DNA of 64,000 nucleotides from positions 1-64,000 of the forward strand of contig NZ_SJOU01000003.1 in assembly GCF_012027725.1 (NCBI RefSeq), written 5' to 3'. The position numbers and the translations under genes were made by a program. The notes below the pieces were generated by a model. That model was not told where the DNA came from. It did no database searches and saw only the letters and a program-made list of their open reading frames with translations. Below are positions 50,412 through 59,493 of this stretch, piece by piece. The stretch's first letter is position 1; each line of letters opens with the position of its first letter. This DNA is from Olsenella sp. SW781. GTDB lineage: Bacteria > Actinomycetota > Coriobacteriia > Coriobacteriales > Atopobiaceae.

Positions 50412-51256
50412 CTGCACCACCCCTCCTCCGTGGCGCCCGCCGCGGGCCAGCCCGCGGGGCGCCTTCCCATGAGGGCGACGGCGGCATGCCGGCCGCAGGT
50501 GCCGCCCTCGGCACGATACGAGAAGAACCGGTCGGTCGCGCGCGCCGTCGAGACGTCGCACACGGCCACCCTATCCGCCGCAACGCCCGCGCCCTCGAGG
50601 GCGGAGGTCACGGCGAGGGCGAGGTCGAGGTTGCGCGGGGCGCGGGCGACGCCCTCGCCGAACTCGCCCACGAAGATCCCGAGGAGCTCCTCGGAGACCT
50701 CGTAGTCCCCCGCCCCGATGTGCGGGCCCACGTAGGCGAGAAGCTCGCCCGCGCCGCAGCCCGCGGCCTCGGCGAGCGCGCGCGCCGCCTTGGCGGCGAT
50801 GCGCGCGAGCGTGCCGCGCCAGCCCGAGTGGACGACGGCGAAGCCGCCGGGCGCGACGAGCACCACGGGCACGCAGTCGGCGAAGCACATGAGGACCGGG
50901 ACCTCGTCGGCGACGCACACCACGGCGTCGGCGCCGGCGAGCGCCTCGGCGCGCGCGGCCTCGAGCGCCGCCGGGTCGGCGGAGCGCACCGTCACCACGC
51001 GGTCCCCGTGCACCTGATGAGGGCACACGAGCCGCTCGAGCAGGTCCGCGGCGCCGAGGGCGGCGAGCGCCCGGCGGCGGTTCTCCGCCACGCGCACGGG
51101 GTCGTCCCCGCAGCGGTCCCCGAGGTTGAGCGAGGCGTACGGGGGCTCCGAGACCCCGCCCGCCCGCTCGGTGAACGCGAACGTGACCCTGCCCGGGACC
51201 GACGGGTCGGTCAGCAGGGTCACGTCGCCCGAGCGATGTCTCTCGAGGGAGGGCAT
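50408..51256 (-). CDS. pgeF: PgeF/YfiH-type peptidoglycan editing or purine-nucleoside enzyme
   Basis: 282 residues. The copper-oxidoreductase-like fold has metal and active residues His in CPHQVHGDRV, Cys in MCFADCVPVVL and His in AVVHSGWRGTLARI. Family members act as purine nucleoside phosphorylases/adenosine deaminases, and E. coli YfiH removes faulty L-Ser-containing precursors from peptidoglycan synthesis. Lying beside ftsZ in a mur cluster fits the editing role, but both functions are possible. ATG 51256 is 2 nt from the ftsZ stop. It is coupled to yggS. Confidence 0.92.
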   Translation of the reverse strand: MPSLERHRSGDVTLLTDPSVPGRVTFAFTERAGGVSEPPYASLNLGDRCGDDPVRVAENRRRALAALGAADLLERLVCPHQVHGDRVVTVRSADPAALEAARAEALAGADAVVCVADEVPVLMCFADCVPVVLVAPGGFAVVHSGWRGTLARIAAKAARALAEAAGCGAGELLAYVGPHIGAGDYEVSEELLGIFVGEFGEGVARAPRNLDLALAVTSALEGAGVAADRVAVCDVSTARATDRFFSYRAEGGTCGRHAAVALMGRRPAGWPAAGATEEGWCR

Positions 51257-51258
51257 CG

Positions 51259-52386
51259 CTAGATGCGGCTGCGCTTCAGGAAGTCGGGGATGTCGAACTC
51301 CTTGTCGTTGTTGGACGAGGAGGACGACGGGCGGCTCGCCGGCGCGGGAGCGGGCGCCGGGGCGGCCTGGCGCTCGCGCGAGGACGGGCGGGAGACGCTC
51401 ATCGTGGGGAGGGTCTGCTGGACGTTGGCGTCGCTGAAGCCCGTGGCGATGACGGTCACGCGGACCTGGTCGCCGAGGGACTCGTCGACGACGGTGCCGA
51501 AGATGATCGTGGCCTCCGGGTCGACGTTCTTGGCGACGAGGTCGGCGGCGTCGTTGATCTCCTGGATGCCGAGGTCCTTGTTGCCCGCGATGGAGAGAAG
51601 GACGCGCGTGGCGCCGTCGATGGAGCTCTCGAGCAGGCGGCTGGAGATGGCCTCCTCCGCCGCGTCGGTGGCGCGGTTGTCGCCGGAGGCGGTGCCGATG
51701 CCCATCATGGCGGTGCCGGAGCCCCTCATGATGGTGCAGACGTCGGCGAAGTCGAGGTTGATGAGGCCGGGGACCGTGATGAGGTCGGTGATGCCCTGGG
51801 TGCCCTGGCACAGGACGTCATCGGCCATGCGGAAGGCCTCGAGCATCGTGGTCTTCTTCTCGGAGAGGTCGAGCAGGCGGTCGTTGGGGATCACGATGAG
51901 CGTGTCGACGTTCTCGGAGAGGTTGCGGATGCCCTCGACGGCGGAGTTGTAGCGCTTGCGGCCCTCGAAGGTGAAGGGCTTGGTGACGACGCCCACGGTG
52001 AGCGCGCCCACGTCGTTCTTGGCGATGTCGGCCACGACGGGCGCCGCGCCCGTGCCGGTGCCGCCGCCCTCGCCGGCGGTGATGAAGACCATGTCGGAGC
52101 CGGCGAGCGCCGCCTTGATCTCGTCGCGGGAGTCCTCGGCCGCCTCCTTGCCGACCTCGGGGTTGGCGCCGGCGCCGAGGCCCTTGGTGATGTCGGTGCC
52201 GATGTGGACCTTGATGTCGGCGTCGGAGATGGCGAGCGCCTGCGCGTCGGTGTTCACGGCGACGAACTCGACACCGCGAATGCCCTCCTCGATCATGCGG
52301 TTCACGGCGTTGGTGCCGCCGCCGCCCACGCCCACGACCTTGATCACGGCGAGGTAGTTGTTGAGGGTGTCGGTGTCCTTGATCAT
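51259..52386 (-). CDS. ftsZ: FtsZ, tubulin-like cell-division protein
   Basis: 375 residues. The GTP-binding loop is [16 protein letters not shown] and the start [15 protein letters not shown]; the T7-type NLDFADV segment completes the active site of the next subunit. The linker (about 320-360) is Ala/Pro/Ser-rich, and the C-terminal peptide [12 protein letters not shown] is the binding site for anchors such as SepF. It assembles into the Z ring at mid-cell. ATG 52386 has GAGGAGGAC close upstream. A 227-nt spacer separates it from ftsQ and contains a promoter candidate, so it can be expressed apart from the mur genes. Confidence 0.97.
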   Translation of the reverse strand: MIKDTDTLNNYLAVIKVVGVGGGGTNAVNRMIEEGIRGVEFVAVNTDAQALAISDADIKVHIGTDITKGLGAGANPEVGKEAAEDSRDEIKAALAGSDMVFITAGEGGGTGTGAAPVVADIAKNDVGALTVGVVTKPFTFEGRKRYNSAVEGIRNLSENVDTLIVIPNDRLLDLSEKKTTMLEAFRMADDVLCQGTQGITDLITVPGLINLDFADVCTIMRGSGTAMMGIGTASGDNRATDAAEEAISSRLLESSIDGATRVLLSIAGNKDLGIQEINDAADLVAKNVDPEATIIFGTVVDESLGDQVRVTVIATGFSDANVQQTLPTMSVSRPSSRERQAAPAPAPAPASRPSSSSSNNDKEFDIPDFLKRSRI

Positions 52387-52510
52387 CGTGTCCTCCTCGA
52401 AGGGCCTTTCGTGCTGCGTTCTGCTTTCGATTTTTCTTCCTGCCGGTCGCCTCGGCGCTGGCAGAAACCCTAAAGCTCAGGTTAACGTCGACGCTCTAGC
52501 GAAAGCGACG

Positions 52511-52541
52511 TATCTTGGCACACTTGAGGGTCTCGCGTCAA
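52511..52541 (-). promoter_or_regulatory. Candidate ftsZ promoter
   Basis: Minus-strand TTGACG (52541-52536) and AAGATA (52516-52511) with a 19-nt spacer, about 125 nt ahead of ftsZ. The spacing is long, so the call is tentative. Confidence 0.45.
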
Positions 52542-52613
52542 ACGGTTTGGCGAAATCATGGAGTCCGCAGGTAGCGGGCCCGCCGCTCACCCTTGAGACT
52601 TTTCGGCGACAGG

Positions 52614-54032
52614 TCAGGCGTCGCCCTCGGCGGTCGCGTCGACGGAACCCTCGAGGTCCCCGCCGCCGTCCGCGGAGCCGTCGTCAGAGCCCTGGGACGC
52701 GTCCTGGGACCCCTCCCCGTCCGAGCCCTCCCCCTGCGAGGCGTCGTCGGAGCCCTGCGCGTCGGCCGAGCCCTGCGTTGCGTCGGCCGTGGCCTGCCCC
52801 TCGTCGGGGGCCGACGCCGAGACGCCGTCGCCCGCCTCGACGTTGTCGGAGTCCACGAGGCGCACGGTCGGCCTCACGGCGGGGTCCGTGACCACGCGGA
52901 CGTTGATGTAGGTGACCGCCCCGGGGTGCTGTTCGAGCGTCCGGGTGACGACGGTCTCCTTCGCCGCGATGTCGGTCGGCGACCCCAGCAAGATCTCGAC
53001 GCCGTTCTTGAGGGTGCAGGTGATGCTGTCCGGAGAGGCGGCCGAGAAGCTCACCACCTGGGAGAGGAACTCCTCCGAGAAGCCCCTCCTGAAGGCGGCG
53101 ACCGCGTCGAGGACCTCGTCGGTGGCGACGGAGCCCGCGGCCGGGGAGACCGTCGCCGGGACGTCGGTGATGAGCAGGCAGCCGTCGGCGAGCGCCTGCG
53201 CGAGCGCCGCGTCGTTCACGGACTGGCCCTCGGCGGCCTCGATCTTGGTGGGCTGGATCCAGACGTCCGCGTCGCCGAGGTACCAGGCGACCGAGCCCGT
53301 GTTCATGACCACGAGCGCCTCGACCCGCTGCTCGACGATCTCGATGCGCAGGGTGTGGGGAAAGACCCGCTCGAAGGTCACGTCGGCGACCCAGGGGTCC
53401 TTCTTGAGCGCGGCCTCCACGGCGTCGGTGTCGACGTTGAGCAGGGTCGAGCCCGCGGGGACGTGGACGAGGTTCTGGATGTCGGTCTGGGTGACGTGCT
53501 CGGTCGGCTCGGCCTCGACCGACTCGATGAGGAAGACCGCGGAGTCCCTGAGGACGAAGAGCGCCACGAGCCCCACGAGGGCGAGCGCGACGAGGCCGCC
53601 TGCGACCATGAGGACGACGCGCAGGACCTGCCCGCGCTGGTAGCGCTGGCGCCGCTCGCGCCCGGACGCCGCGCTCGGCGAGCCCGTCTGGCGCGCCATG
53701 GCGGCGGCGCGGTCGAGAAGGGCGGGGCGGGGTGAGCCCGCGGGAGACGCCGCCCTCCGGGACGCCTTGGGGGCTGGGGCCTTCGCGGCCTTGGGCGCCT
53801 TGACCTTGGCCGGCTTGGCCTTCGCGGGCCTGGCCTTGGGGGCGGGGGCCTTCGCCTTGGCGGGCTTGGGCATGCTCAGCTTCGCCTTGGCGGGACGGGA
53901 CGCCTTGGGGGCGGCCGCCGGCGAGACGGTCCTTCTCGCCACGCCGCCGGAGGGGGCCGCCGCGCGGGCGGCAGCCGACGAGAGCGGGGACTTCTGACGC
54001 GGCGTCGGCCGCATGCCGGGGTTCTTTGCCAT
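52614..54032 (-). CDS. ftsQ: FtsQ/DivIB division protein with unusual tails
   Basis: 472 residues. Residues 1-130 are Ala/Lys/Pro-rich with repeated PAKAK and APKA units. The single membrane helix is about 135-161 (VLMVAGGLVALALVGLVALFV). The POTRA domain follows (VEAEPTEHVTQTDIQNLVHVPAGSTLLNVDTD), then the FtsQ beta domain with FPHTLRIEIVEQRVEALVVMNTGSVAWYLG. From about residue 390 a tail rich in Asp, Ser, Gly and Gln closes the protein. FtsQ is the scaffold of the FtsQLB division complex. ATG 54032 follows the murB stop by 8 nt. No FtsL or FtsB gene is in the window. Confidence 0.92.
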   Translation of the reverse strand: MAKNPGMRPTPRQKSPLSSAAARAAAPSGGVARRTVSPAAAPKASRPAKAKLSMPKPAKAKAPAPKARPAKAKPAKVKAPKAAKAPAPKASRRAASPAGSPRPALLDRAAAMARQTGSPSAASGRERRQRYQRGQVLRVVLMVAGGLVALALVGLVALFVLRDSAVFLIESVEAEPTEHVTQTDIQNLVHVPAGSTLLNVDTDAVEAALKKDPWVADVTFERVFPHTLRIEIVEQRVEALVVMNTGSVAWYLGDADVWIQPTKIEAAEGQSVNDAALAQALADGCLLITDVPATVSPAAGSVATDEVLDAVAAFRRGFSEEFLSQVVSFSAASPDSITCTLKNGVEILLGSPTDIAAKETVVTRTLEQHPGAVTYINVRVVTDPAVRPTVRLVDSDNVEAGDGVSASAPDEGQATADATQGSADAQGSDDASQGEGSDGEGSQDASQGSDDGSADGGGDLEGSVDATAEGDA

Positions 54033-54040
54033 CTTCGCCC

Positions 54041-54955
54041 TTATGCCCCGAAGCCGAGGAGCTTGACCTCGCACGCGAGGTCCACCCCGTAGCGGGCGAG
54101 CACCTCGTCGTGCGCTCGGCCGATGAGCGCGATGACGTCGGCGGCCGTGGCGCCCCCGCGGTTCACGATGAAGTTGGCGTGCTCGGGCGAGATCTGCGCG
54201 CCGCCGCACGAGGCGCCCTTGAGGCCGCACGACTCGACGAGGATGCCGGCCGAGCGCTCGGGCGGGTTGCGGAAGACCGAGCCGCAGCTCGGGGCGCCGA
54301 GCGGCTGTGCCTCGCGGCGGCGGCGCAGGCGCTCCTCCATGTCGGCGGTGATCTCGGCGCGCGAGCCGGGCTCGAGCGCGAGCGTCGCCTCGAGGATGAT
54401 CTCGGAGGTGGGGATCGAGGTCGAGCGGTAGCCCCACTCGATGTCGGACCCCTGGTAGCGGTGCAGGCCCTCCCCCGGGCGCAGGACCACGAGGTCGCGG
54501 ACGCGCCGCCCGATCCACTCGTGGCGCGTCCCGGCATCCATGGAGATGGCGCCGCCCGCGGTGCCGGGGATGCCCACGCAGAACTCGAGGCCGGAGAGGC
54601 CCGCCTTGAGGGCCTCGTTGACCACCTTGGAGAGCGCGGCGCCGGCGCCCACGGTGACGGCGCCGTCGTCGCCGATGGCGATGCGGGAGAACTCGTCGTC
54701 GAGCGTGATGACGCAGCCGTCGTAGCCGCGGTCGGCCACGAGCAGGTTGGAGCCCTTGCCCACGATGACCCAGTCGACGCGCTCGGCGGCGAGGACCGCC
54801 ACCGTCCGCGCGAGGGCGGCGTAGCTGTGCGCGGCGACGAACAGCGCCGCCGGCCCGCCGATGCGATAGGTGGTGTGGCGCGAGAGGCGCTCGTCGCGCA
54901 GGACGTCGGCGTCGATCGCGCCCGAGAGGGTCATGTACGCGTTGAAGACGCTCAC
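54041..54955 (-). CDS. murB: UDP-N-acetylenolpyruvoylglucosamine reductase
   Basis: 304 residues. FAD-binding features are HTTYRIGGPAALFV and VGKGSNLLVADRGYDG, and FCVGIPGTAGGAISMDAG. The proton-donating Ser is in LGAPSCGSVFRNP, the type II form without the extra loop. It reduces UDP-GlcNAc-enolpyruvate to UDP-MurNAc with NADPH. The GTG at 54955 overlaps the murC stop (GTGA). It lies between murC and ftsQ, a common order. Confidence 0.95.
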   Translation of the reverse strand: MSVFNAYMTLSGAIDADVLRDERLSRHTTYRIGGPAALFVAAHSYAALARTVAVLAAERVDWVIVGKGSNLLVADRGYDGCVITLDDEFSRIAIGDDGAVTVGAGAALSKVVNEALKAGLSGLEFCVGIPGTAGGAISMDAGTRHEWIGRRVRDLVVLRPGEGLHRYQGSDIEWGYRSTSIPTSEIILEATLALEPGSRAEITADMEERLRRRREAQPLGAPSCGSVFRNPPERSAGILVESCGLKGASCGGAQISPEHANFIVNRGGATAADVIALIGRAHDEVLARYGVDLACEVKLLGFGA

Positions 54956-56364
54956 GAGGCGCGACCGCCCTCTCGCTCACGCATGGCCTCGATGAAGGCG
55001 GGGCCGAGCGTGGTGACGTCGCCCGCGCCCTGGGTGACGAGCAGGTCGCCGGGGCGGACGAGCCCGCAGAGGTCCTCCACGAGCTGGCGGCGGTTGGGCA
55101 CGTACGCGACGTCGGCGACGTGCCCGTTGCGCTGCACCGAGGAGACGACCGTCTTGCCGGAGACGCCGGGGATGGGCATCTCCCCGGCGGAGAAGACGTC
55201 CATGACGCGCAGGACGTCGGCGTGGTCGAAGGCGGAGCCGAACTCCTCGGCGAGGTTCTGGGTGCGCGAGTAGCGGTGCGGCTGGAAGACGCAGACGATG
55301 CGCTCGAACGGCAGGTCCGCGGCTGCGGAGAGGGTGGCCGCCACCTCGGTGGGATGGTGGCCGTAGTCGTCCACGACGGTCACGCCGGCGACGTCGCCCA
55401 CGTGCGTGAAGCGCCGGCGCGCGCCCTTGAACTGGGAGAGCGCGGCGGCCGCCTCGCGCTCGTCGAGCGAGAGGACCGAGGCCACGGCGATCGCGGCGGT
55501 GGCGTTGGCCATGTTGTGCCGGCCGGGGTTGGCGCTGATGGTCACCGCGACCTCGTCGCCGGAGGGCAGCCGGACCGAGAAGGAGCTCTCCAGGCGGTGG
55601 CGCGCCTCGCCGGGCACGCACACGAAGTCGCACGACGGGTCGAAGCCGTAGGTCACCACGCGGCGGCCGGTCGAGCGGGCGAGGTCGACGACGTGCGCGA
55701 CGTCGCCGTTCACCACGACCGTCCCCTCCTCCCCCACGAGGCCCATGAAGGTGCAGAAGGTCTGCTCGAGGTTCTCGAGGGTGCCGTAGTGGTCGAGGTG
55801 GTCCGCCTCGATGTTGGTGACCACCACCACGCTGGGGTTGAGGTAGAGGAAGGAGCCGTCGGACTCGTCGGCCTCGCACACGAAGTGCTCGCCCGCGCCG
55901 TTGCGGCCGTTGGTGTCATAGCCCTCCACGACGCCGCCGATGAGGAACGACGGGTCGAGCCCCATCTTGTCGAGCATCGTGGCGACCATCGAGGAGGTGG
56001 TCGTCTTGCCGTGCGTGCCGGCGACGGCGACGGTGCGCTGGGTGCCGGAGAGCCAGGAGAGCATCTTGGCGCGCGGCCAGATGGGGATGCCCAGCTCGCG
56101 GGCGCGCATGACCTCGGGGTTGGTGTCGGGGATGGCCGTCGAGGTAACCACGACCTGCGGCGCGACCTCGTCGATGGTCGCGGCCACGTGCCCGACGCGC
56201 ACGTCGATGCCGGCGGCCTCGAGCTCGCGCACGTAGTGGGAGCTCTTGAGGTCGCTGCCGGTGACGCGGCAGCCGCGCTCGTGGAGCACGAGCGCGATGC
56301 CGCTCATGCCGGCGCCCCCGATCCCGATGAAGTGGGCGCTCGTGACGTTCTCGATCTCTGCCAT
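54952..56364 (-). CDS. murC: UDP-N-acetylmuramate--L-alanine ligase
   Basis: 470 residues. The N-terminal Rossmann loop is FIGIGGAGMSGIAL, the ATP loop is AGTHGKTTTSSMV, and VVTNIEADHLDHYG and DDYGHHPTEVAAT follow as in other Mur ligases. It adds L-alanine to UDP-MurNAc. ATG 56364 has GGAGGG 7 nt upstream and begins MAEIENVTS; ATG 56385 lacks a ribosome-binding site. A candidate -10 (TACAGT, 56419-56414) lies upstream. That matters because a 513-nt spacer separates murC from murG. Confidence 0.95.
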   Translation of the reverse strand: MAEIENVTSAHFIGIGGAGMSGIALVLHERGCRVTGSDLKSSHYVRELEAAGIDVRVGHVAATIDEVAPQVVVTSTAIPDTNPEVMRARELGIPIWPRAKMLSWLSGTQRTVAVAGTHGKTTTSSMVATMLDKMGLDPSFLIGGVVEGYDTNGRNGAGEHFVCEADESDGSFLYLNPSVVVVTNIEADHLDHYGTLENLEQTFCTFMGLVGEEGTVVVNGDVAHVVDLARSTGRRVVTYGFDPSCDFVCVPGEARHRLESSFSVRLPSGDEVAVTISANPGRHNMANATAAIAVASVLSLDEREAAAALSQFKGARRRFTHVGDVAGVTVVDDYGHHPTEVAATLSAAADLPFERIVCVFQPHRYSRTQNLAEEFGSAFDHADVLRVMDVFSAGEMPIPGVSGKTVVSSVQRNGHVADVAYVPNRRQLVEDLCGLVRPGDLLVTQGAGDVTTLGPAFIEAMREREGGRAS

Positions 56365-56877
56365 CAGAAAACCCTCCGTGCTCATGGAAAGGTCGAATCC
56401 CCTACGACCCTCTACTGTAGCCGATGGGCGGCCCTCAACGGCCGGCATACGCCACTCTCCACTCCGTCTGCGGGGCGCCGCCGCCCGTCCTTCTCGCTTG
56501 TCCTTCTCGACTGCCGGGATCGGGCGGGCGGCTCCGCGGGGGCTTCGCGACGTTTCGCGGGGCCGGAATGTCGCCTCGGCCCCGCACGGCAGGTCCGCGG
56601 GGCGTTCGCGACGCTTCGTGAGGCCGGAGTGTCGCCTCAGCCCCGCACGGCAGGTCAGCGGGGGCTTCGCGACGCTTCGCGGGGCCGGACTGTCGCCTCG
56701 GCCCCGCACGGTGGGTCAGCGGGGGCTTCGCGACGTTTTACGTGCGTGGAGCGTCGCCTCAGCCCCGCACGGCGGGTCCGCGGGGCGTTCGCGACGCTTC
56801 GCGGGGCCGGAGCGTCGCCAGAACCCCGCACGGCGGGCGCGCGGGGGTTTCGCGACGCTTCGCGGGAGCGCGGGCCC
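56365..56877. other. 513-nt spacer inside the mur operon
   Basis: It holds two motif variants near 56489-56510 (GTCCTTCTCGCTT and GTCCTTCTCGACT), a 60-bp tandem array at 56530-56870 and a -10 candidate for murC. No gene is supported, though all frames are fairly open because of the GC content. Confidence 0.8.
56530..56870. repeat. Tandem array of about 5.5 units of 60-61 bp
   Basis: Each unit has GCGGGGGCTTCGCGACG, then CTTCGCGGGGCCGGAGTG and GTCGCCTCAGCCCCGCACGG. Spacing of the CCGGANTG core is 60-61 nt (56563, 56623, 56685). Units differ at single positions, for example TTTACGTGCG in place of TTCGCGGGGC in one. Each unit contains GCGAAGCGTCGC-type and GGGGC/GCCCC complementarity, so transcripts would fold into a row of hairpins. 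Confidence 0.85.
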
Positions 56878-58005
56878 TCACGCGCGGGCGGCGGCCTCCA
56901 CCTGGTCGGCGAGCGCGGCGGCGGCGCGGGCCTGGCCGAGGCCGCGGGCGGCGGCCCTCATGGCGTCGCGGCGGGCGGGGTCGTCCACGAGGCCGAGGAG
57001 CTCCTCGGCGAAGACGGGCTCGTCGATGCGCGCGTCGGCGAGAAGGACGGCCGCCCCGGCGTCCGTGAGGAAGCGGGCGTTGGTGGTCTGGTGGTCGGCC
57101 GTGGCGTGCGGGTAGGGCACGAGCAGGCTCGGCACGGCGAGCGCCGCGATCTCGGCGATCGATGAGGCGCCGGCGCGGGAGAGCACGAGGTCCGCCGCAG
57201 CGAGCGCCTGCCCCATGTTGGAGATGTAGGGCATCACGCGCCAGCGCAGCTGCTCCTCGGGCGTGAGCGCGAGGGCGGAGACCGTCTCGTCGAAGCCGTC
57301 GGCGCCCGTGGAGTGCACGACGACGAGCCCCTCGCGCGAGAGGAGCTCGCGCTTGAGGCGGCAGACGCCCTCGTTGATATGCGCCGCCCCGAGCGAGCCG
57401 CCGAAGACGAGCAGCATCGTCTCGTCGGGCTCCACCCCAAAGGCGGCGCGGCCCTCCTCGCGGCTCGCGTTCACGACGCTCCTGCGCACGGGGTTGCCGG
57501 TGAGCACCACCGCGGGCGCGCGCCTCCCCTCGCGCTCGAAGGCCGCGCGCGCGGCGGGCACCGAGATGCACACGCTCGCCGCGTGCGGGGCGAGCGCCTT
57601 GTTGGCGAGGCCGGGCACGGAGTTCTGCTCGTGCAGCACGTAGGGGACGCCCAGGCGGTGGCAGCAGTTGAGCAGGGCCATCTCGACGTAGGCGCCGAAG
57701 CCCACCGCCACGTCGGGCGCGCCCTCCTCCGAGAAGCGCCGCGCGATCTGGGACTGCGCGCGCCTCATGCGGTAGAGCGAGCTCGCGAGCGTCCAGGGGC
57801 GGGAGCGGTCGAACCCGCTCACCACCACGGGGACCAGCTCGAAGCCCGCCTCGGGCACGAGCCGCCCCTCGAGCTTGGCCTGCTGGCCGAAGAACCTCAC
57901 GTGGTGGCCGCGGTCGCGCAGCTCCTCGGCGAGCGCGAGCGCCGGGTTGATGTGGCCGGCCGTCCCGCCGGCGGCGATGGCGACCTCGAGGGCGCGTTCG
58001 GACAT
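56878..58005 (-). CDS. murG: Undecaprenyldiphospho-muramoylpentapeptide GlcNAc transferase
   Basis: 375 residues, GT28 family. The N-terminal loop GGTAGHINPALALAEEL matches the usual GGTGGHxxPA. VLHEQNSVPGLANKAL and VFGGSLGAAHINEGV follow, and the UDP site is in VLSRAGASSIAEIAAL with PYPHATADHQTTNA. It adds GlcNAc to lipid I, forming lipid II at the inner membrane face. ATG 58005 has AGGAGGAGAC upstream. It is 8 nt past ftsW. Its 3-prime side abuts the 60-bp tandem array. Confidence 0.95.
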   Translation of the reverse strand: MSERALEVAIAAGGTAGHINPALALAEELRDRGHHVRFFGQQAKLEGRLVPEAGFELVPVVVSGFDRSRPWTLASSLYRMRRAQSQIARRFSEEGAPDVAVGFGAYVEMALLNCCHRLGVPYVLHEQNSVPGLANKALAPHAASVCISVPAARAAFEREGRRAPAVVLTGNPVRRSVVNASREEGRAAFGVEPDETMLLVFGGSLGAAHINEGVCRLKRELLSREGLVVVHSTGADGFDETVSALALTPEEQLRWRVMPYISNMGQALAAADLVLSRAGASSIAEIAALAVPSLLVPYPHATADHQTTNARFLTDAGAAVLLADARIDEPVFAEELLGLVDDPARRDAMRAAARGLGQARAAAALADQVEAAARA

Positions 58006-58013
58006 GTCTCCTC

Positions 58014-59492
58014 CTATCGTCTCCCCCTCGGGCCGCGGCGGCCGCGAAGGCGCTCCGCCGCGTCGGGCCCGAGGTCGACCCTTCTCCTGCCGCGCGCGTC
58101 GGTCGTCACCCTGCCCGCCGGGCGGCCGTCCGCGCGCCCGGCGGCGCGGCCTCGCGCGCCCCCGTCCATGACCGTGAGCCTCGGCCCCCGCCCGGCGTCG
58201 GCGCCCCGGGCCGAGCGCGGGCGCGGCTCGCCCACGAGCGAGAGGCCCGCGTCGGCGGCGTCGCCCTCGGTCACCCTGAGCGAGCGGCGCGCCCCGTCGT
58301 GGGCGGTCTCGGGCAGGTGCGAGTGCGTGGAGACCGAGACGACCATGCCCGCGAGCATGAGGCTCGCGATGACCGAGGAGCCGCCGTACGAGACGAAGGG
58401 GATGGGCTTTCCCGAGAGCGGGAAGATGCCGATGACGCCCGCGACGTTGAGCAGCATCTGGATCACGACGAGCGTGGTGCAGCCCGCCGCGATGAGCCTG
58501 CCGGCGAGGTCGGGCGCGTGCAGCGCGATCCTGAACCCCGCCCACGCGAAGAGCGCGAAGCCCGCGAGCAGGCCGAGCGTGCCGAGAAGCCCGCACTCCT
58601 CGCCGATGACGGCGAAGATGAAGTCGTTGTGCGCCATGGGGAGGTAGGAGTACTTCTGCTTGGAGAAGCCTATCCCCACGCCGAAGAGGCCGCCCGACCC
58701 GAAGGCGTAGAAGCCCTGGAGGAGCTGGTAGCCCGCACCATAGGGGTCGGACTCGGGGTTGAGCATCGTGAGCAGGCGCTGGCGCGAGTAGTCGTCCCTC
58801 AGCGAGAGCCCCAGAAAGCCCAGGATGCCCAGGACGAGAAAGACGGCGAGGATCCGCTTGGGGACGCCCGCGAGGTAGCCCATCGTGACGATGGTGATGC
58901 CGAGCACCATCGTGGAGCCCTTGTCAGGCTGCAGGACGATGAGCACAATCGGCAGGCCCACGCCGATGGCCATGAGCTTCACGAAGGTCCACCAGTCGAT
59001 CGTGCCCTCCTCGAAGTAGCGCTGCGCGAGGCTCGCCGCCACGAGGACGATCGTGATCTTGGCGAACTCCGAGGGCTGGAGCTGGAAGCCGCCGATGGCG
59101 ATCCAGCGCGTGGCGCCGTAGGCGTCGCCCGCGGTGATGAAGACGAGCAGGAGCAGCAAGATCGTGCCCGCCCAGATGACGTTCACGAGCCGCTCGCTCC
59201 AGAGGTGGTAGTCGCTCCAGGCGAGAAAGACCGCAGCGGCCGTGCCCACCGCCGCGAAGAGCAGCTGCCGCTTGAGGTAGTAGGCCGAGTCGCCGAAGTC
59301 CGCGAGCGCGGTGACCGACGAGGCGGAGTAGACCATGAGCAGGCCGAACCCCACGATCACGGCCGTGACGGCAATGAAGACCACCCGGGGGCGCATGAAG
59401 CGCTCGGGGACGCCGAAAAGGCCGTCCTGCCCCGACGCCCGGTGCGCCGTCGCGCCGCGCGGGGCCGAGGCGGCGCGCGCCGCGCCGGCCAC
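58014..59492 (-). CDS. ftsW: FtsW, SEDS-family lipid II polymerase
   Basis: 492 residues with about ten membrane helices. Landmarks are VIVGFGLLMVYSASSVTAL at the first helix, GSTMVLGITIVTMGYLAGVPKR and the motif SGGLFGVGIGFSKQKYSYLPMAHNDFIFAVIGEE. The last 100 residues form a basic Arg/Gly/Asp-rich tail (from about 385), longer than in many homologues. SEDS proteins polymerise glycan strands together with a class B PBP; the PBP at the window edge is a likely partner. GTG 59492 follows the murD stop by one base. Confidence 0.94.
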   Translation of the reverse strand: MAGAARAASAPRGATAHRASGQDGLFGVPERFMRPRVVFIAVTAVIVGFGLLMVYSASSVTALADFGDSAYYLKRQLLFAAVGTAAAVFLAWSDYHLWSERLVNVIWAGTILLLLLVFITAGDAYGATRWIAIGGFQLQPSEFAKITIVLVAASLAQRYFEEGTIDWWTFVKLMAIGVGLPIVLIVLQPDKGSTMVLGITIVTMGYLAGVPKRILAVFLVLGILGFLGLSLRDDYSRQRLLTMLNPESDPYGAGYQLLQGFYAFGSGGLFGVGIGFSKQKYSYLPMAHNDFIFAVIGEECGLLGTLGLLAGFALFAWAGFRIALHAPDLAGRLIAAGCTTLVVIQMLLNVAGVIGIFPLSGKPIPFVSYGGSSVIASLMLAGMVVSVSTHSHLPETAHDGARRSLRVTEGDAADAGLSLVGEPRPRSARGADAGRGPRLTVMDGGARGRAAGRADGRPAGRVTTDARGRRRVDLGPDAAERLRGRRGPRGRR

Positions 59493-59493
59493 G

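Noticed and set aside
56530-56870. CRISPR array
   Set aside because: The 60-bp units are directly tandem without unique spacers, and no cas genes are present.
55120-57165. 681-residue plus-strand open frame over murC and the tandem array
   Set aside because: It is antisense to murC and murG. The 20-residue peptide repeat in it only reflects the 60-bp DNA repeat.
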